A stretch of DNA of 64,000 bases, taken from positions 372,001-436,000 of the forward strand of contig NZ_NBOF01000003.1 in assembly GCF_002104475.1 (NCBI RefSeq), written 5' to 3'. Below the pieces are notes generated by a model. The model was not told the DNA's origin. It made no database searches and worked only from the letters and a program-made list of their open reading frames with translations. Position numbers and translations under genes: made by a program. Origin of the DNA: Cognaticolwellia mytili. Lineage in GTDB: Bacteria; Pseudomonadota; Gammaproteobacteria; Enterobacterales; Alteromonadaceae. The first letter of the stretch is position 1. Every line of letters begins with the position of its first letter. This document shows, piece after piece, positions 8,536-18,920 of the stretch.

Positions 8536-10083
8536 TTGAGTAAAGAAGTAAAATTTGGGCCGTCGGAAATTCTTCTTTCGACCACAGACCTAGATAGTCA
8601 TGTTAAATACGTCAACAAAAATTTTTGCAAAATTGCCGGTTATTCACTGGAAGAAATGGTCGGAAAACCTCATAACCTTGTTCGTCACCCTGATATGCCA
8701 AAAGCGGCATTTAAAGATCTCTGGTCGTTTATTCAATCTGGTAACTCTTGGATGGGGCCGGTTAAAAATCGCTGTGAAAACGGTGATTATTACTGGGTTA
8801 ATGCCTTTGTTACGCCAATAAAGGATGAAAGTGGCAAAGTACATGAATACCAATCCGTGAGAACTTGTCCTGAACCTGAGGTGATTAAACGAGCGGAAAA
8901 GTTATATCCTAAAATGAATGCTGGCCGCCCAATTCGACAGGCGAAAAAACAGAAAGATGCTACTTTATGGTTACAGTTAATGCTTGTCCTAATGACACTG
9001 TTGTCTTTAGCTTCTCTATTTATCAACGAAAGTAATTTAATACTTGACCTAGTAAGCACAGGTATTTCAATTGCAGCGGTTTCTGTGATGTTACTTTGGC
9101 GGAAAAAATACCGAACTGTGGTTAATGAAGCCAAACAGGTTTTTGATAATCCGCTAATGAGTTACCTTTATTCAGGTAATAATGATGATGTAGGTTCAAT
9201 AACGTTAGCATTAAAAATGCGTAAAGCAGAGTTAAATGCGGTTGTTGGCAGGGTAAGTGATGACTCAGTATCGATAACCAATAGCGCACAAGAATCCTCA
9301 GAGCGAGGCAATGGCGTGGCAAGAATTTTAGGTGAACAAAAAAATGAAACCGAACAAGTCGCGGTTGCAATCAACCAAATGTTGTCGACGGTACAGGAAA
9401 TATCTCAAGCGGTAACCAGTGCTTCTGACAGTGCACAGCAAGGCTTAGATATCAGCACAGATGGGCAAGTGATTGTGAAAGAAACGATTAGCGCAATCAA
9501 TGAGCTTTCCTCACAACTTACTGAAGTTGAAAGTGCTATTAGCCGCTTGATTAATGGCAGTAGAGCGATTACCGCTGTGTTAGGTGAAATTAGCAGCATT
9601 GCAGATCAAACTAATTTACTTGCATTAAATGCAGCAATTGAAGCTGCACGGGCAGGTGAACAAGGCCGCGGTTTTGCTGTTGTTGCAGAAGAGGTTCGTG
9701 CATTAGCGATGCGCTCACAGCAATCAACCGAAGAAATTAGCAAGCTACTTGAACAGCTAGAAAAGGAGTCAGAACTTGCTACGCAAGCCATGACTAAAGG
9801 CAGTCAACTATCAAACAATTGTGTTGAACAGGTAAATAAAACGGGTGATTCATTAACAAGAATAGGATCTGATATTTCTGATCTAGCCAATATGAGTATG
9901 CAAATTTCTGCTGCAGTAGAAGAGCAGTCAGTGACTGTTGAACAAATTAGTCAGAATATCGTTTCAATTCGTGATATGTCTTCAGACAGTGAGGCACATG
10001 GCCAAGAGGCGGTTCAACTAAGTGATAAATTACTACGCAGACTTAATCAGCAGACGAATTTAGTCGCTCAGTTTCAAAGTTAA
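8536..10083 (+). CDS. PAS-domain methyl-accepting chemotaxis protein (Aer-like)
   Basis: A 515-residue chemoreceptor. Residues about 10-120 are a PAS domain with the Aer-type pattern [37 protein letters not shown] and [11 protein letters not shown], which in Aer holds FAD and senses redox or oxygen. Two hydrophobic segments near residues 146-187 anchor it in the membrane with no large periplasmic domain. The MCP signalling hairpin lies near residue 360 ([19 protein letters not shown]). Translation most likely starts at TTG 8536, which has AGAGGT 8 bases upstream and no ATG alternative before the PAS domain. Confidence 0.9.
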   Translation: MSKEVKFGPSEILLSTTDLDSHVKYVNKNFCKIAGYSLEEMVGKPHNLVRHPDMPKAAFKDLWSFIQSGNSWMGPVKNRCENGDYYWVNAFVTPIKDESGKVHEYQSVRTCPEPEVIKRAEKLYPKMNAGRPIRQAKKQKDATLWLQLMLVLMTLLSLASLFINESNLILDLVSTGISIAAVSVMLLWRKKYRTVVNEAKQVFDNPLMSYLYSGNNDDVGSITLALKMRKAELNAVVGRVSDDSVSITNSAQESSERGNGVARILGEQKNETEQVAVAINQMLSTVQEISQAVTSASDSAQQGLDISTDGQVIVKETISAINELSSQLTEVESAISRLINGSRAITAVLGEISSIADQTNLLALNAAIEAARAGEQGRGFAVVAEEVRALAMRSQQSTEEISKLLEQLEKESELATQAMTKGSQLSNNCVEQVNKTGDSLTRIGSDISDLANMSMQISAAVEEQSVTVEQISQNIVSIRDMSSDSEAHGQEAVQLSDKLLRRLNQQTNLVAQFQS

Positions 10084-10112
10084 ATAATAGTAGTGTTTAG
10101 CTGCCTATATTA

Positions 10113-10146
10113 TTAAAAAAGGAAGCAATTAAGCTTCCTTTTTTAA
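10113..10146. terminator. bidirectional intrinsic terminator
   Basis: TTAAAAAAGGAAGC pairs with GCTTCCTTTTTTAA around a short AATTAA loop between two convergent genes; A and T runs flank both sides. Confidence 0.8.
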
Positions 10147-10163
10147 TGCTCTAAAACTCGTTG

Positions 10164-13100
10164 CTAATTTAAAGTAATTGGCGTTGTACTGTTAAGTAAT
10201 CCTAAACCTGATTGACTGTATTGTGCTTTAAATTCAGCAATATCTTTTGCTAAAAAGTTATTAACTTCATCTACTGCTTTTTTCAACGCAATTTTACCTT
10301 GTGCTAAGTACAATTCAGCCGTCGGTGATGGCTTACCGTAGCGGCTGCCAGCATAACCCCAAGCAGTAAATATTTTAGAGCTAACTTTGTAGCTTTCATC
10401 AACAATACCGTTAGTTTTAGGAATAGAACGTAGGCCTTTATCTAGCGTTGCTATTTTCTTAAGTAGAGCGTCAGCTGAGTTACTTAAGGTTTTTTCTGGA
10501 CTAGATTTTTCCTTATCAGCGCTAGTCACTTTCCCTAATGCTTTATCAGCCATGGCTTTAATTAGCTCGACATCTTTTTTACTATCAACTAAGGCATGAA
10601 CCGCTTTGGTTAAGGTTGAATACATATTAACTGCTTGATGTTGTAGGTTATAGCTGGCTGTTAAGTCTTGTTCTGAAACATTAAAACGAGGGTCTTTTAA
10701 TACTGTTGCCTTAGTTTCAAATTCATGGTCGTTTAACTTAACGGTAATACTGTAAATACCAGGAACCACTTCAGGGCCAGCGGATAAAATGTCTTTATCT
10801 TCTTTAGGTTCGTCGCCAGGCATATTTAACGCGCCATCCGACTCTAATCCCCATGCAATACGGTTAATACCTTGCTTAACTTTGCTAACAAATGTTCGAA
10901 CCACTTCACCTTGGCTATTTTTAACCGTAATGCGCGCCTTGTCTGAAAGCTCTGGCTTATCTTTTTTGGCTTCATCATTATTTTTAGGTTTTTCAGCTTT
11001 CTTTTTAGCTGCTTTATCCTTAGCTGCTTTCGCAATGAGACGAGCTTTTTCTTTGTCTTCATCAGGATGCGCTAAATGCTCTCCTGCGGCCATAAATGTC
11101 AAGGTAACACCATAAACTTCATTTTCACCAACATATGCAGCGTCACCCCAGAAACGAGAAGACGGCGCGCGGTTAGTGACATATTGCTGACCATCAGAAA
11201 CATTAAGTAATTTTAAAGGCGTTTTGAATGACTTTTCAGATAAACCGCGTAGCGCGCTGTAATCGTCGATAACAATAATCGAACGACCATGGGTACCTAG
11301 CACTAAATCATTTTCACGTTGTTGAATCGCCATATCCATTACCGAAACGGTCGGCACGTTATCATATTTAAACCAAGAATCACCGGCATCAGTAGAAGCA
11401 TATAAGCCAAGTTCAGTACCTAAAAATAATAGGTTTTCATCAACGTGGTCTTGCTGAACGGAAAGGGCATAACCTTTGATATTTTTCGCAGTTAAGTTCT
11501 TAAACTTACTACCGTATTTAGAGGCTTTAAAAATATAAGGCTTCATATCGCCTCGGCGATGATCATCAAAGACAATAAAAGCTTCATCGGCATTATAAAG
11601 AGACGGTGTTATATGTGGAACAAAGGCATTTTTTGGTGCTTTACGGGCTTTTTTCTCAACACTTTTCCAAGTTTTTCCGCCATCTTGTGTCACATGAATG
11701 CGGCCGTCATCAGTACCAACCCAAATAACGCCTTGTTTAATTGGGCTAGGAGCAATGGCAATAATCGCAGTATTGTTTTCTGCGGCTGTAACGTCAGGCG
11801 TTAAACCACCTGAATCTTTATAGCGTTGAAATTCTGGATTATTGGTAGAAAGGTCTTTTGAAATAACTTGCCAAGTGTCGCCTCGGTCAGTCGATTTATG
11901 CATAAACTGGCTACCGTAATAAATGGTGTCTTTATCATACGGGTCTTGCGCTAGGCCTGCATTCCAATTGAAACGCAATTCTGTCTCAGGGTTTGGTGGC
12001 GGTGGCATAATAAGGCTTTGCTCACCGGTATTAATATCCCAGCGGTTCAAATAACCGCCTTGTGATTGGCTATAGCCTTTTGTTACGTCATCAGGAAATG
12101 GCATTGCATCAAAGCCGTCACCAAAACCTATTTCTTGCCAATGAACGTTGCGAATGCCACCACTATGCCAAACTTCTGCTGGGCCTCGCCATGAGCCGTT
12201 ATCCTGTAAACCGCCATAAATATTGTACGGTTGGGCATCGTCAACACGAATATGATAAAACTGAGAAATAGCTAAGTTTTGCACGAAACGCCAGCTATCG
12301 CCTTTGTCTTGGGTGATTGAAACACCACCATCATTACCTAAAATTAGGTGTTTTGAATCATTTGGGTTGATCCATAATGAGTGGTTATCAATATGAATGG
12401 TATTGCCAACAGCACAACAATCAACTTTTTCTACTTTACTAAAGGTTTTCCCGCCGTCAATTGAACGGCGTATAAAAGTTGCTATGTTATAAATTACATC
12501 AGGATTATTTGGGTCTACTTCAATTTCTGAATAGTAGAATGGTCGGTCAGCAACACCAACTTCATTATTAACGGTTCGCCAGCTGTTGCCGCCATCGTCC
12601 GAGCGCATCAAGGCACTTTTTTCAGCTTCTATTAAGGCATAAACAGTATTGGGTTGGCTTTGGGCAACATCAAGGGTTATACGGCCTAAATCACCTTCCG
12701 GTAAACCATCCGCGGCAGTTTTCTCCTGCCATGTTTCACCGCCATCAAGGGAAATATACAAACCAGAACCAGGGCCGCCTGATTCAAAACGGTCAGGCCA
12801 ACGTCTAAACTGCCACATTGAAGCGTAAAGTTTATTTGGATTAGTTGGATCCATTTTTATATCCGTTGCGCCTGTGGTGTTATCAACGAATAAAATTTTC
12901 TGCCACGTTTTACCACCATCAACAGTTTTATAAATGCCACGGTCTTTATTTTCTGACCATAAGGTACCAAGTGCGGCAACATAGGCTATATCAGGGTTTG
13001 TTGGGTGTAAGGCAATACGGTTAATGTGCTCGGTATTTGCTAAACCCATTTTTTTCCAATTTTTACCAGCATCAATTGATTTATAAATGCCGCCACCAAT

Positions 13101-13445
13101 CGATACCGAATTTCGAACATTACCTTCCCCCGTACCTAGCCAAACAATATCAGGAATTGCTTGGTTGATAGCAATCGCGCCTGTTGAAGCATATTCTTCG
13201 TGCTCAAAGATCGGGGTCCACTTCAAGCCTGCATTTTCTGACTTCCAAACACCACCTGACGCGGCAGAGGCATAAACAATGCTAGGGTTTGAAATCACTG
13301 CTTCTATATCAGATATTCGGCCACTTGTAGCTGCAGGACCAATATTTCTAACTTTGATGCCTGATAGTAGATCAGTGTCTATGGCGGCTGATGCACTAGT
13401 GGCAATAGCCGCAGTAAGCATCAAGGAGGTAAGAGACTTTTTCAT
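10164..13445 (-). CDS. secreted beta-propeller (BNR/sortilin-like repeat) protein
   Basis: A 1093-residue exported protein. Residues 1-20 form a signal peptide (KKSLTSLMLTAAIATSASA). Residues about 25-720 consist of repeated BNR/Asp-box units of the type S-x-D-G-G-x-T-W (for example KSIDAGKNW, KTVDGGKTW, SLDGGETW, STDAGDSW), the pattern of VPS10/sortilin and sialidase propellers. A Lys/Glu/Ala-rich linker (about residues 800-835) precedes a C-terminal beta and helical region. Proteins of this kind are often auto-annotated as glycosyl hydrolases, but I see no catalytic residues that establish this. It probably acts in the periplasm or outside the cell. Monocistronic. Confidence 0.8.
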   Translation of the reverse strand: MKKSLTSLMLTAAIATSASAAIDTDLLSGIKVRNIGPAATSGRISDIEAVISNPSIVYASAASGGVWKSENAGLKWTPIFEHEEYASTGAIAINQAIPDIVWLGTGEGNVRNSVSIGGGIYKSIDAGKNWKKMGLANTEHINRIALHPTNPDIAYVAALGTLWSENKDRGIYKTVDGGKTWQKILFVDNTTGATDIKMDPTNPNKLYASMWQFRRWPDRFESGGPGSGLYISLDGGETWQEKTAADGLPEGDLGRITLDVAQSQPNTVYALIEAEKSALMRSDDGGNSWRTVNNEVGVADRPFYYSEIEVDPNNPDVIYNIATFIRRSIDGGKTFSKVEKVDCCAVGNTIHIDNHSLWINPNDSKHLILGNDGGVSITQDKGDSWRFVQNLAISQFYHIRVDDAQPYNIYGGLQDNGSWRGPAEVWHSGGIRNVHWQEIGFGDGFDAMPFPDDVTKGYSQSQGGYLNRWDINTGEQSLIMPPPPNPETELRFNWNAGLAQDPYDKDTIYYGSQFMHKSTDRGDTWQVISKDLSTNNPEFQRYKDSGGLTPDVTAAENNTAIIAIAPSPIKQGVIWVGTDDGRIHVTQDGGKTWKSVEKKARKAPKNAFVPHITPSLYNADEAFIVFDDHRRGDMKPYIFKASKYGSKFKNLTAKNIKGYALSVQQDHVDENLLFLGTELGLYASTDAGDSWFKYDNVPTVSVMDMAIQQRENDLVLGTHGRSIIVIDDYSALRGLSEKSFKTPLKLLNVSDGQQYVTNRAPSSRFWGDAAYVGENEVYGVTLTFMAAGEHLAHPDEDKEKARLIAKAAKDKAAKKKAEKPKNNDEAKKDKPELSDKARITVKNSQGEVVRTFVSKVKQGINRIAWGLESDGALNMPGDEPKEDKDILSAGPEVVPGIYSITVKLNDHEFETKATVLKDPRFNVSEQDLTASYNLQHQAVNMYSTLTKAVHALVDSKKDVELIKAMADKALGKVTSADKEKSSPEKTLSNSADALLKKIATLDKGLRSIPKTNGIVDESYKVSSKIFTAWGYAGSRYGKPSPTAELYLAQGKIALKKAVDEVNNFLAKDIAEFKAQYSQSGLGLLNSTTPITLN

Positions 13446-13804
13446 CGATTTTTCCCTGTTATTATTGTCGATAATGTTTGGATTACTTTCGTATTATTCG
13501 ATAATAGTTCAATAGATGGTTTTGATGAATAAATAATCTAGCGAAACTATTTTAAGGTACGCTTATAAAGATAATATTACTTTACTTCAACTAGCTTTAT
13601 TTGATGATGTTGCTTAAGGCGAGCTGAGGTTACTTATCAATGTTGTATCACTTTATTGTTATAGATGCTGCACTGATAAGCTAAATTGTTTGTTTTTTGA
13701 GGTATATGGCGAAATTATTTTGGCGAATTTAATTATTAATAAAAATAACTACCAAATTATATGTAATTGTTTAGTAGCTATTTTTACGATTTTATATTCA
13801 TTGT
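13446..13804. other. intergenic region with promoter of the propeller gene and ogt terminator
   Basis: AT-rich and non-coding. It contains the leader of the minus-strand propeller gene and, at its far end, the hairpin that follows ogt. I see no gene. Confidence 0.5.
13741..13785. terminator. hairpin terminator after ogt
   Basis: AAAATAACTAC pairs with GTAGCTATTTT (one G-T pair) across a 21-nt loop, 20 bases past the ogt stop on the minus strand. A/T runs on both sides. Confidence 0.5.
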
Positions 13805-14284
13805 TTAAGGTTTGAATTGCGCGCCTTCATGCATTAATAGTTTTGCTTTTAGTGCTAAACCGCCAGCATAACCCGTTAACTTACCATTACTGCCAATAAC
13901 TCTATGGCAAGGTACTATTAAGGCAATAGGGTTGGCACCATTTGCTGTCCCGACAGCACGTACTGCTTTTTCATTGTTAATGCTTTTAGCAATCCAGCCA
14001 TAGCTTTTAGTTTCGCCACAAGGAATTTTGCTTAGTGCTTGCCAAACTTGTTTTTGAAATGCGGTGCCTTTTGGGGCTAACGGCAAGTCAAATTGAGTTC
14101 GTTCTTCATTAAAGTATTCAGTTAACTGCTGAATGACTTCGGCAAATTTACTAGTATCTTCGGTTAAGCCCATGGTTAAATCGATTGGTGACTTACCCGC
14201 TTGAAAGGCTAGTGCGCTTAAGCCCTCATCATTAGCCGTTAAGGCGATTTCACCTAAAGGTGATTGATAAATACAATAATACAT
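13805..14284 (-). CDS. ogt: methylated-DNA-[protein]-cysteine S-methyltransferase
   Basis: A 159-residue suicide repair enzyme that transfers methyl groups from O6-methylguanine (and O4-methylthymine) to its own cysteine. The acceptor motif IVPCHRVIGSNGKLTGYAGG is intact near residues 125-145, and the winged-helix FQKQVWQALSKIPCGETKSYG precedes it. It lacks the Ada N-terminal domain, so it is Ogt-type. It starts 5 bases after the stop of the Ada/AlkA fusion gene, so the two are co-transcribed as an alkylation-repair operon. Confidence 0.95.
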   Translation of the reverse strand: MYYCIYQSPLGEIALTANDEGLSALAFQAGKSPIDLTMGLTEDTSKFAEVIQQLTEYFNEERTQFDLPLAPKGTAFQKQVWQALSKIPCGETKSYGWIAKSINNEKAVRAVGTANGANPIALIVPCHRVIGSNGKLTGYAGGLALKAKLLMHEGAQFKP

Positions 14285-14289
14285 AACGC

Positions 14290-15756
14290 TTATTCCTTTA
14301 TATCAGTTTTGATATTGTTTTCAGTTGTGAGTTGCAGTGACTGCCATAAATAAATAGCAGCGTAGGCACGCCAAGGACGCCAAGTTTCTGCTAACGCTAA
14401 AATATCTTTATTTTTCGGTTTTATGTCATCGATTGTTAGCGCTTTAATAATGCCTAAGTCGGCGCTAGGAAATGCATCAGGGTCGCTCAAACCGCGCATG
14501 CCTATATAGTTTACCGTCCAGGGGCCAATACCTTTGAGTTTTGTTAATGCAGCTTCTAACTCTTCAATGGTTAAGCCTTTGGCAAATATACTTTCGTTTT
14601 CTTTAAAAAAGCTCACCCAAGTTTGCAATGTTGCGATACGTGACCGTGTTAAGCCGATATCTTGATAATCTACAGCCATTAGGGCATCAATTTTTGGAAA
14701 ATACTTTGAGGTTTTAATATTCGCTGGTTGCTCTAATTCAGCAATATTTTCGCCATATTTTTCGGCAATACGTTGTGCCAGTGTTGTTGCGCCTTTTACC
14801 GATATTTGTTGACCTAATATCGCACGAATAGAAAATTCGAAAATATCCCAGCAACCCGGTAAACGTAGGCCCGGAAAGTTTTCTATCACTGATGCTAATT
14901 TAGAATGCTTCATCAAGTGTTGATGAACTATTTGCATATCGGCATCTAAGTCGAACATACGACGAACACGCACAATGATTTGGTGTAAATAACTATAATC
15001 AGTAAGCTTTACGGTTAGATTCAACGCGTTTTTCTTTTTATGGTGAGTTACTTTTATCCAGCCACGGCAATCATCAAGTTCAATGGTGCGAAAGTAATGC
15101 TCAGTACTTATATCTTCTATGTTGCTCATTTTTCTTGAACGGAAAAAACTCAGCATTAGTGGCCAATCGAATGGTGCTTTGTAAGGCAGCAAAATAGTGA
15201 CTTGGCTGTCAGATGAGGTGACTTTATTACCCCTGATATCACTCGGTGTAGTTTGATAGGCTTGTAAAATCACTTCATTAAAGCGTCGAATACTATTAAA
15301 ACCTGCGGCAAATGCAACGTTTGTAATACTTAACGGCGTTGAAATGAGTAGTTTATGGGCAAGTAATAAACGTTGTTGATGAAAAAACTCACTTGGCGGT
15401 AAGCCATAATATTGAATGAATAGGCGGCGAATTTGCCTTTCGCTAATATCTAGTTGTTGTGAACAGCTTTGTAAACTGTAGTTATTCTCATAATATGCTT
15501 GGGTAATTTGTTTTATTTTACGCGGCAAAGGCAGGTTCGGCGCTAATTGAGGAAAACAACGTTTACAAGGACGAAAGCCTGACTGTTGAGCTAATTCTGC
15601 ACTTTCATAGTATTTTACGTTTTCTGGTTTTGGTGGCCGTGCAGGACAAACTGGGCGGCAGAATATTCCAGTGGTGAGTACCGCGGTGAAAAACTTACCA
15701 TCAAAACGCGCATCTCGACTTAACCTAGCGTTTTCGCAAACCTCAACACTTAACAT
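14290..15756 (-). CDS. alkA: Ada-type sensor / AraC HTH / AlkA 3-methyladenine glycosylase fusion
   Basis: A 488-residue three-part protein. Residues 1-75 form the Ada metal-binding domain: Cys33, Cys37, Cys64 and Cys67 match Ada Cys38, Cys42, Cys69 and Cys72 in spacing, so Cys33 could accept methyl from phosphotriesters. Residues about 80-175 form an AraC HTH (SLQSCSQQLDISERQIRRLF; NVAFAAGFNSIRRFNEV). Residues about 190-480 form AlkA N-terminal and HhH-GPD domains, with LKGIGPWTVNYIGMRGL and the catalytic Asp in PSADLG. It can sense methylation, activate transcription and excise 3-methyladenine. It is followed directly by ogt, so the adaptive-response functions are split differently from E. 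coli Ada. Confidence 0.93.
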   Translation of the reverse strand: MLSVEVCENARLSRDARFDGKFFTAVLTTGIFCRPVCPARPPKPENVKYYESAELAQQSGFRPCKRCFPQLAPNLPLPRKIKQITQAYYENNYSLQSCSQQLDISERQIRRLFIQYYGLPPSEFFHQQRLLLAHKLLISTPLSITNVAFAAGFNSIRRFNEVILQAYQTTPSDIRGNKVTSSDSQVTILLPYKAPFDWPLMLSFFRSRKMSNIEDISTEHYFRTIELDDCRGWIKVTHHKKKNALNLTVKLTDYSYLHQIIVRVRRMFDLDADMQIVHQHLMKHSKLASVIENFPGLRLPGCWDIFEFSIRAILGQQISVKGATTLAQRIAEKYGENIAELEQPANIKTSKYFPKIDALMAVDYQDIGLTRSRIATLQTWVSFFKENESIFAKGLTIEELEAALTKLKGIGPWTVNYIGMRGLSDPDAFPSADLGIIKALTIDDIKPKNKDILALAETWRPWRAYAAIYLWQSLQLTTENNIKTDIKE

Positions 15757-16241
15757 ATTTTCTTCTCATGATGATTAACTGGTCTAGCATGACTATTAGT
15801 TTGATCATACGTTAGGGAATCTAAATGACTAGCGATAATCGGACAATACCTAAAATATAACTTGATAACTTAAATTCAGAGTAATTAGTTCCCTTATTGA
15901 GCACTTAGTTTTGTAAGTTATTTTTATAAAATAGTTGATGATTGAGGCTATTGGTAAACGAAAAAATTGCGCTTTTTAATGTTATTTTATAAGTGCTTTT
16001 TTATGGTTTCAAATAACTGATAGGTAATTAGTTTATGATTTATCACGCTTTTTAAATAAAAACTTAATGATTTTTAATATTTCGTCAGTGATTTTTAACA
16101 TTACGCAAGCTTTTTATTTTTTTGGTTTATATAGTGATTATTGAAAATATAAAAATAATCAGGTGATATGACCGAAAATATTTATGCTTCGGCAATATAA
16201 CAAAAATAAATAGCCATTTTAGATCACTAGGGGAAACAATC
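15757..16241. other. long AT-rich intergenic region
   Basis: Divergent leader region for the alkA fusion (minus) and the TonB receptor (plus). Very AT-rich, with no reading frame worth calling and no clear operator. A GGGGA ribosome site lies just before the receptor ATG. Confidence 0.5.
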
Positions 16242-18839
16242 ATGAAGTATCTTTTAGAAAGTAACTGTCGACGATTCCATGTTAAAAAGCATCGAGTTGC
16301 AAAAGCTGTAATATCAGCATTATTGTTTGCACCCTTATCAATTTTTGCTGAAGAGCAACAAGATAAAGAGATAGAAATTGTTACGGTTACGGCACAAAAG
16401 CGGGTCCAAAATATTCTCAAAGTTCCGGTGACTGTTGGTACGGTTAGTGCTGATACAATTGAGGAAAGTGGCTCGGTGCTATTGAGTGATATCGATAAAT
16501 TTATCCCCGGTTTTGACTTTTCTGATAGTAGCATGACGCAAGCTGGTGTCACCATGCGAGGCATTTCTAGTCCAAATATTAGTGTTGGTGGCGATCCTTC
16601 TTCTGCAACATTCTTTGATGATGTTTACATGCCTCGTGCGGCGCAAAATGTTGTTTTCTCTGATATGGCGCGAGTAGAGATTTTAAAAGGGCCACAAGGG
16701 ACGTTATTTGGTCGTAATGCTGCGATGGGGGTGGTTAGCATGGTGCCAAATGCACCTCATGCTGACTTTGAAGGCTTTATTAAAGCAACTTTAGGTACAG
16801 ATGATCTGCAGCGCTATGAAGGGATGATTAATGTACCGCTTGCGGATAATTTTTATATGCGAGCTAATTTTCTGACTAATACTCAAGACGGCTTTATTGA
16901 TAATGTTGCACAGCCAAGTTGGAATAATAATTTTAAAGTTTGGGATTTAGGCGCGCGTGATCATAGTGCCGCGCGAGTTTCATTTTTATGGGATATATCA
17001 CCAGCAACGAATTTACAATTTTCTTACGACTGGGATGATTTGGAGCAAGCACCGCCAATGGCGATAGCCATTAGTGAGTATGGCTACAACCAGGGGCAAT
17101 CATTTTTTGCCAATAAAGCTGAGAATGATGTCCGCAATGGTGTTGAAGCACGTGACATGTATGGTGTTACGACGAAGCTAAACCATGAGTTTAATGAAGA
17201 ATGGTCGATGAAGTATGTGTTAAGTTACCGTGATTGGGACACGGTAAACCGTCAAGATGAAGATGGTACGGCGAATATTACCCGCTACTTTGATACGTCG
17301 AACAATGAAGATTCCGATATTCTTTATACCGAATTACAGTTCAATTATGTCAGTGAAAAAATTAATGCTGTTGCTGGCTTTTCTTATTCAAAAGAAAAAG
17401 TTTCACAAACAACAGAGCTAAATTTAACCGCAGATACTGCCGCCCGATTAATTACTGGTGAGCTAAATAGCTTTATTAAGAATGGTGTTTCTGAGCAAGT
17501 AGGCGCGATGATCGGTGGAACATCTGATGCCCATGCGGCTGGAGCGTTTGGACCAGGAGTAACATTTGCTGGTGCTGTAGATAGCTTTTATGCATTATCA
17601 GGATTCCCTATGGATCATATGTGGAATGCAAATGAATGGTCAAATGCTTTAAATGCTTTGGGGTTTGCGGATGCTATTATGGCTGGTATTGGTATGCCTG
17701 GTATGCCGCTGACGGCTGATGTTGTCAATGCCACAGGCGATACTACATACGATATTGTGGCTGCCCAACTGGGCATTGCTGAAGTTTTTGGCCCTAGCTA
17801 TTCTGGTCAGTGGTGGGGGGAAACAGTAAATAATACTGGTGATTTTACCAATTGGGGAATATTTGCTGATATTGATTATGCCGTAACTAATCAGTGGAAT
17901 GTTATCGCAGGTTTACGTTACTCCAAAGATAAAAAAGATTTTACTTGGTTAATTCCAAAAACGACATTTGCTCAGCAAGTGCCAGGCGTGAGCAATTTAA
18001 TCTTTCCTGAGGTTGATTTAAAAGCATCGGATGATTGGAGCAAAGTTACTGGGCGATTAGTAACAAGCTATCAACTAAATGATGATCATATGATTTTTGC
18101 ATCTTATTCCACAGGTTATAAATCTGGTGGTTTTGATTCATTGGCGCCAAGTATGCAATCATTTGCGCCAGAAGATACTACGAACTATGAAATTGGCTAC
18201 AAAGCTATTTTATGGGGCGAAGTTGTTGCCAATGTTAGTGCTTACTACCTTGAACTTGATAATTTACAAAAGCGGATTGATTCGAAAGTACCGGGTTCAC
18301 TTCAAGCAACTCCCACTATTATTAATGAAGATAGAGAAATAACTGGTATTGAATTTGACTTGTCATGGACGGCAACAGACAGTTTAACGTTAGGTATAGT
18401 ATCTGAAATACGTAGCTCTGATGTTTTCACTCCAGACTTCTATAATGGTGAAGGTGAACTAATTTCAGCACAAAAATCGTCAAAAGATGCTAGTGCCAAC
18501 TACACCCTGACTTTAGATTGGATGCCTGATTTAGGTTTAGGTAATACCAACCTTCATCTTGATTATGTCTTTGTTGAGAATATTAATGATGAAGAAGTCG
18601 GTATCGAAGATTATAAACTAGCGGTTCCTGAGTACTTTAAAGATACTAAAAGTTTTAATGCACGCATGTCTTGGACAAGTGAAGATGACACAATAGAACT
18701 TGGTTTATGGGGTAAAAATTTGTTTGATGAGCGCCATATGTTGTCAATCGGTGGCTTAACAGCCAATGTTATTGGTACGCCATATGGACGTATTAATAGA
18801 GGGATAGAAGCGGGTGTTGATGTAAAATATTCTTTTTAA
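16242..18839 (+). CDS. TonB-dependent outer membrane receptor
   Basis: An 865-residue receptor. A signal peptide ends near residue 36 (ALLFAPLSIFAEE), a TonB box-like stretch EIVTVTAQKR follows, and a plug domain covers about residues 50-165, with VEILKGPQGTLFGRNAAMG, the plug signature. The rest is a 22-strand barrel ending in an aromatic (VDVKYSF). It imports an unknown ligand using proton-motive force through TonB. Loops near residues 430-510 are rich in Met and Gly (AGIGMPGMPL). It sits upstream of a membrane AraC regulator and a cytochrome operon and may belong to the same pathway; the substrate is not evident. Confidence 0.93.
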   Translation: MKYLLESNCRRFHVKKHRVAKAVISALLFAPLSIFAEEQQDKEIEIVTVTAQKRVQNILKVPVTVGTVSADTIEESGSVLLSDIDKFIPGFDFSDSSMTQAGVTMRGISSPNISVGGDPSSATFFDDVYMPRAAQNVVFSDMARVEILKGPQGTLFGRNAAMGVVSMVPNAPHADFEGFIKATLGTDDLQRYEGMINVPLADNFYMRANFLTNTQDGFIDNVAQPSWNNNFKVWDLGARDHSAARVSFLWDISPATNLQFSYDWDDLEQAPPMAIAISEYGYNQGQSFFANKAENDVRNGVEARDMYGVTTKLNHEFNEEWSMKYVLSYRDWDTVNRQDEDGTANITRYFDTSNNEDSDILYTELQFNYVSEKINAVAGFSYSKEKVSQTTELNLTADTAARLITGELNSFIKNGVSEQVGAMIGGTSDAHAAGAFGPGVTFAGAVDSFYALSGFPMDHMWNANEWSNALNALGFADAIMAGIGMPGMPLTADVVNATGDTTYDIVAAQLGIAEVFGPSYSGQWWGETVNNTGDFTNWGIFADIDYAVTNQWNVIAGLRYSKDKKDFTWLIPKTTFAQQVPGVSNLIFPEVDLKASDDWSKVTGRLVTSYQLNDDHMIFASYSTGYKSGGFDSLAPSMQSFAPEDTTNYEIGYKAILWGEVVANVSAYYLELDNLQKRIDSKVPGSLQATPTIINEDREITGIEFDLSWTATDSLTLGIVSEIRSSDVFTPDFYNGEGELISAQKSSKDASANYTLTLDWMPDLGLGNTNLHLDYVFVENINDEEVGIEDYKLAVPEYFKDTKSFNARMSWTSEDDTIELGLWGKNLFDERHMLSIGGLTANVIGTPYGRINRGIEAGVDVKYSF

Positions 18840-18871
18840 TGCAATTAGGCAGCTAGTCGCAGTGTATTTTG

Positions 18872-18895
18872 GCCCGATGAATCATCGGGCTTTTT
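18872..18895 (+). terminator. intrinsic terminator after the TonB receptor
   Basis: GCCCGAT pairs with ATCGGGC around a 5-nt loop and is followed by TTTTT. Confidence 0.85.
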
Positions 18896-18920
18896 ATACT
18901 TAGGCCTTTCTCAGATATCC

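Noticed and set aside
10164-13445. Calling the large propeller protein a glycoside hydrolase
   Set aside because: Asp-box repeats show the fold only; I could not find catalytic residues of any glycosidase family.
16127-16564. A 145-codon minus-strand open frame over the TonB receptor start
   Set aside because: It lies opposite the signal and plug region of a clear receptor gene and shows no protein-like features of its own.
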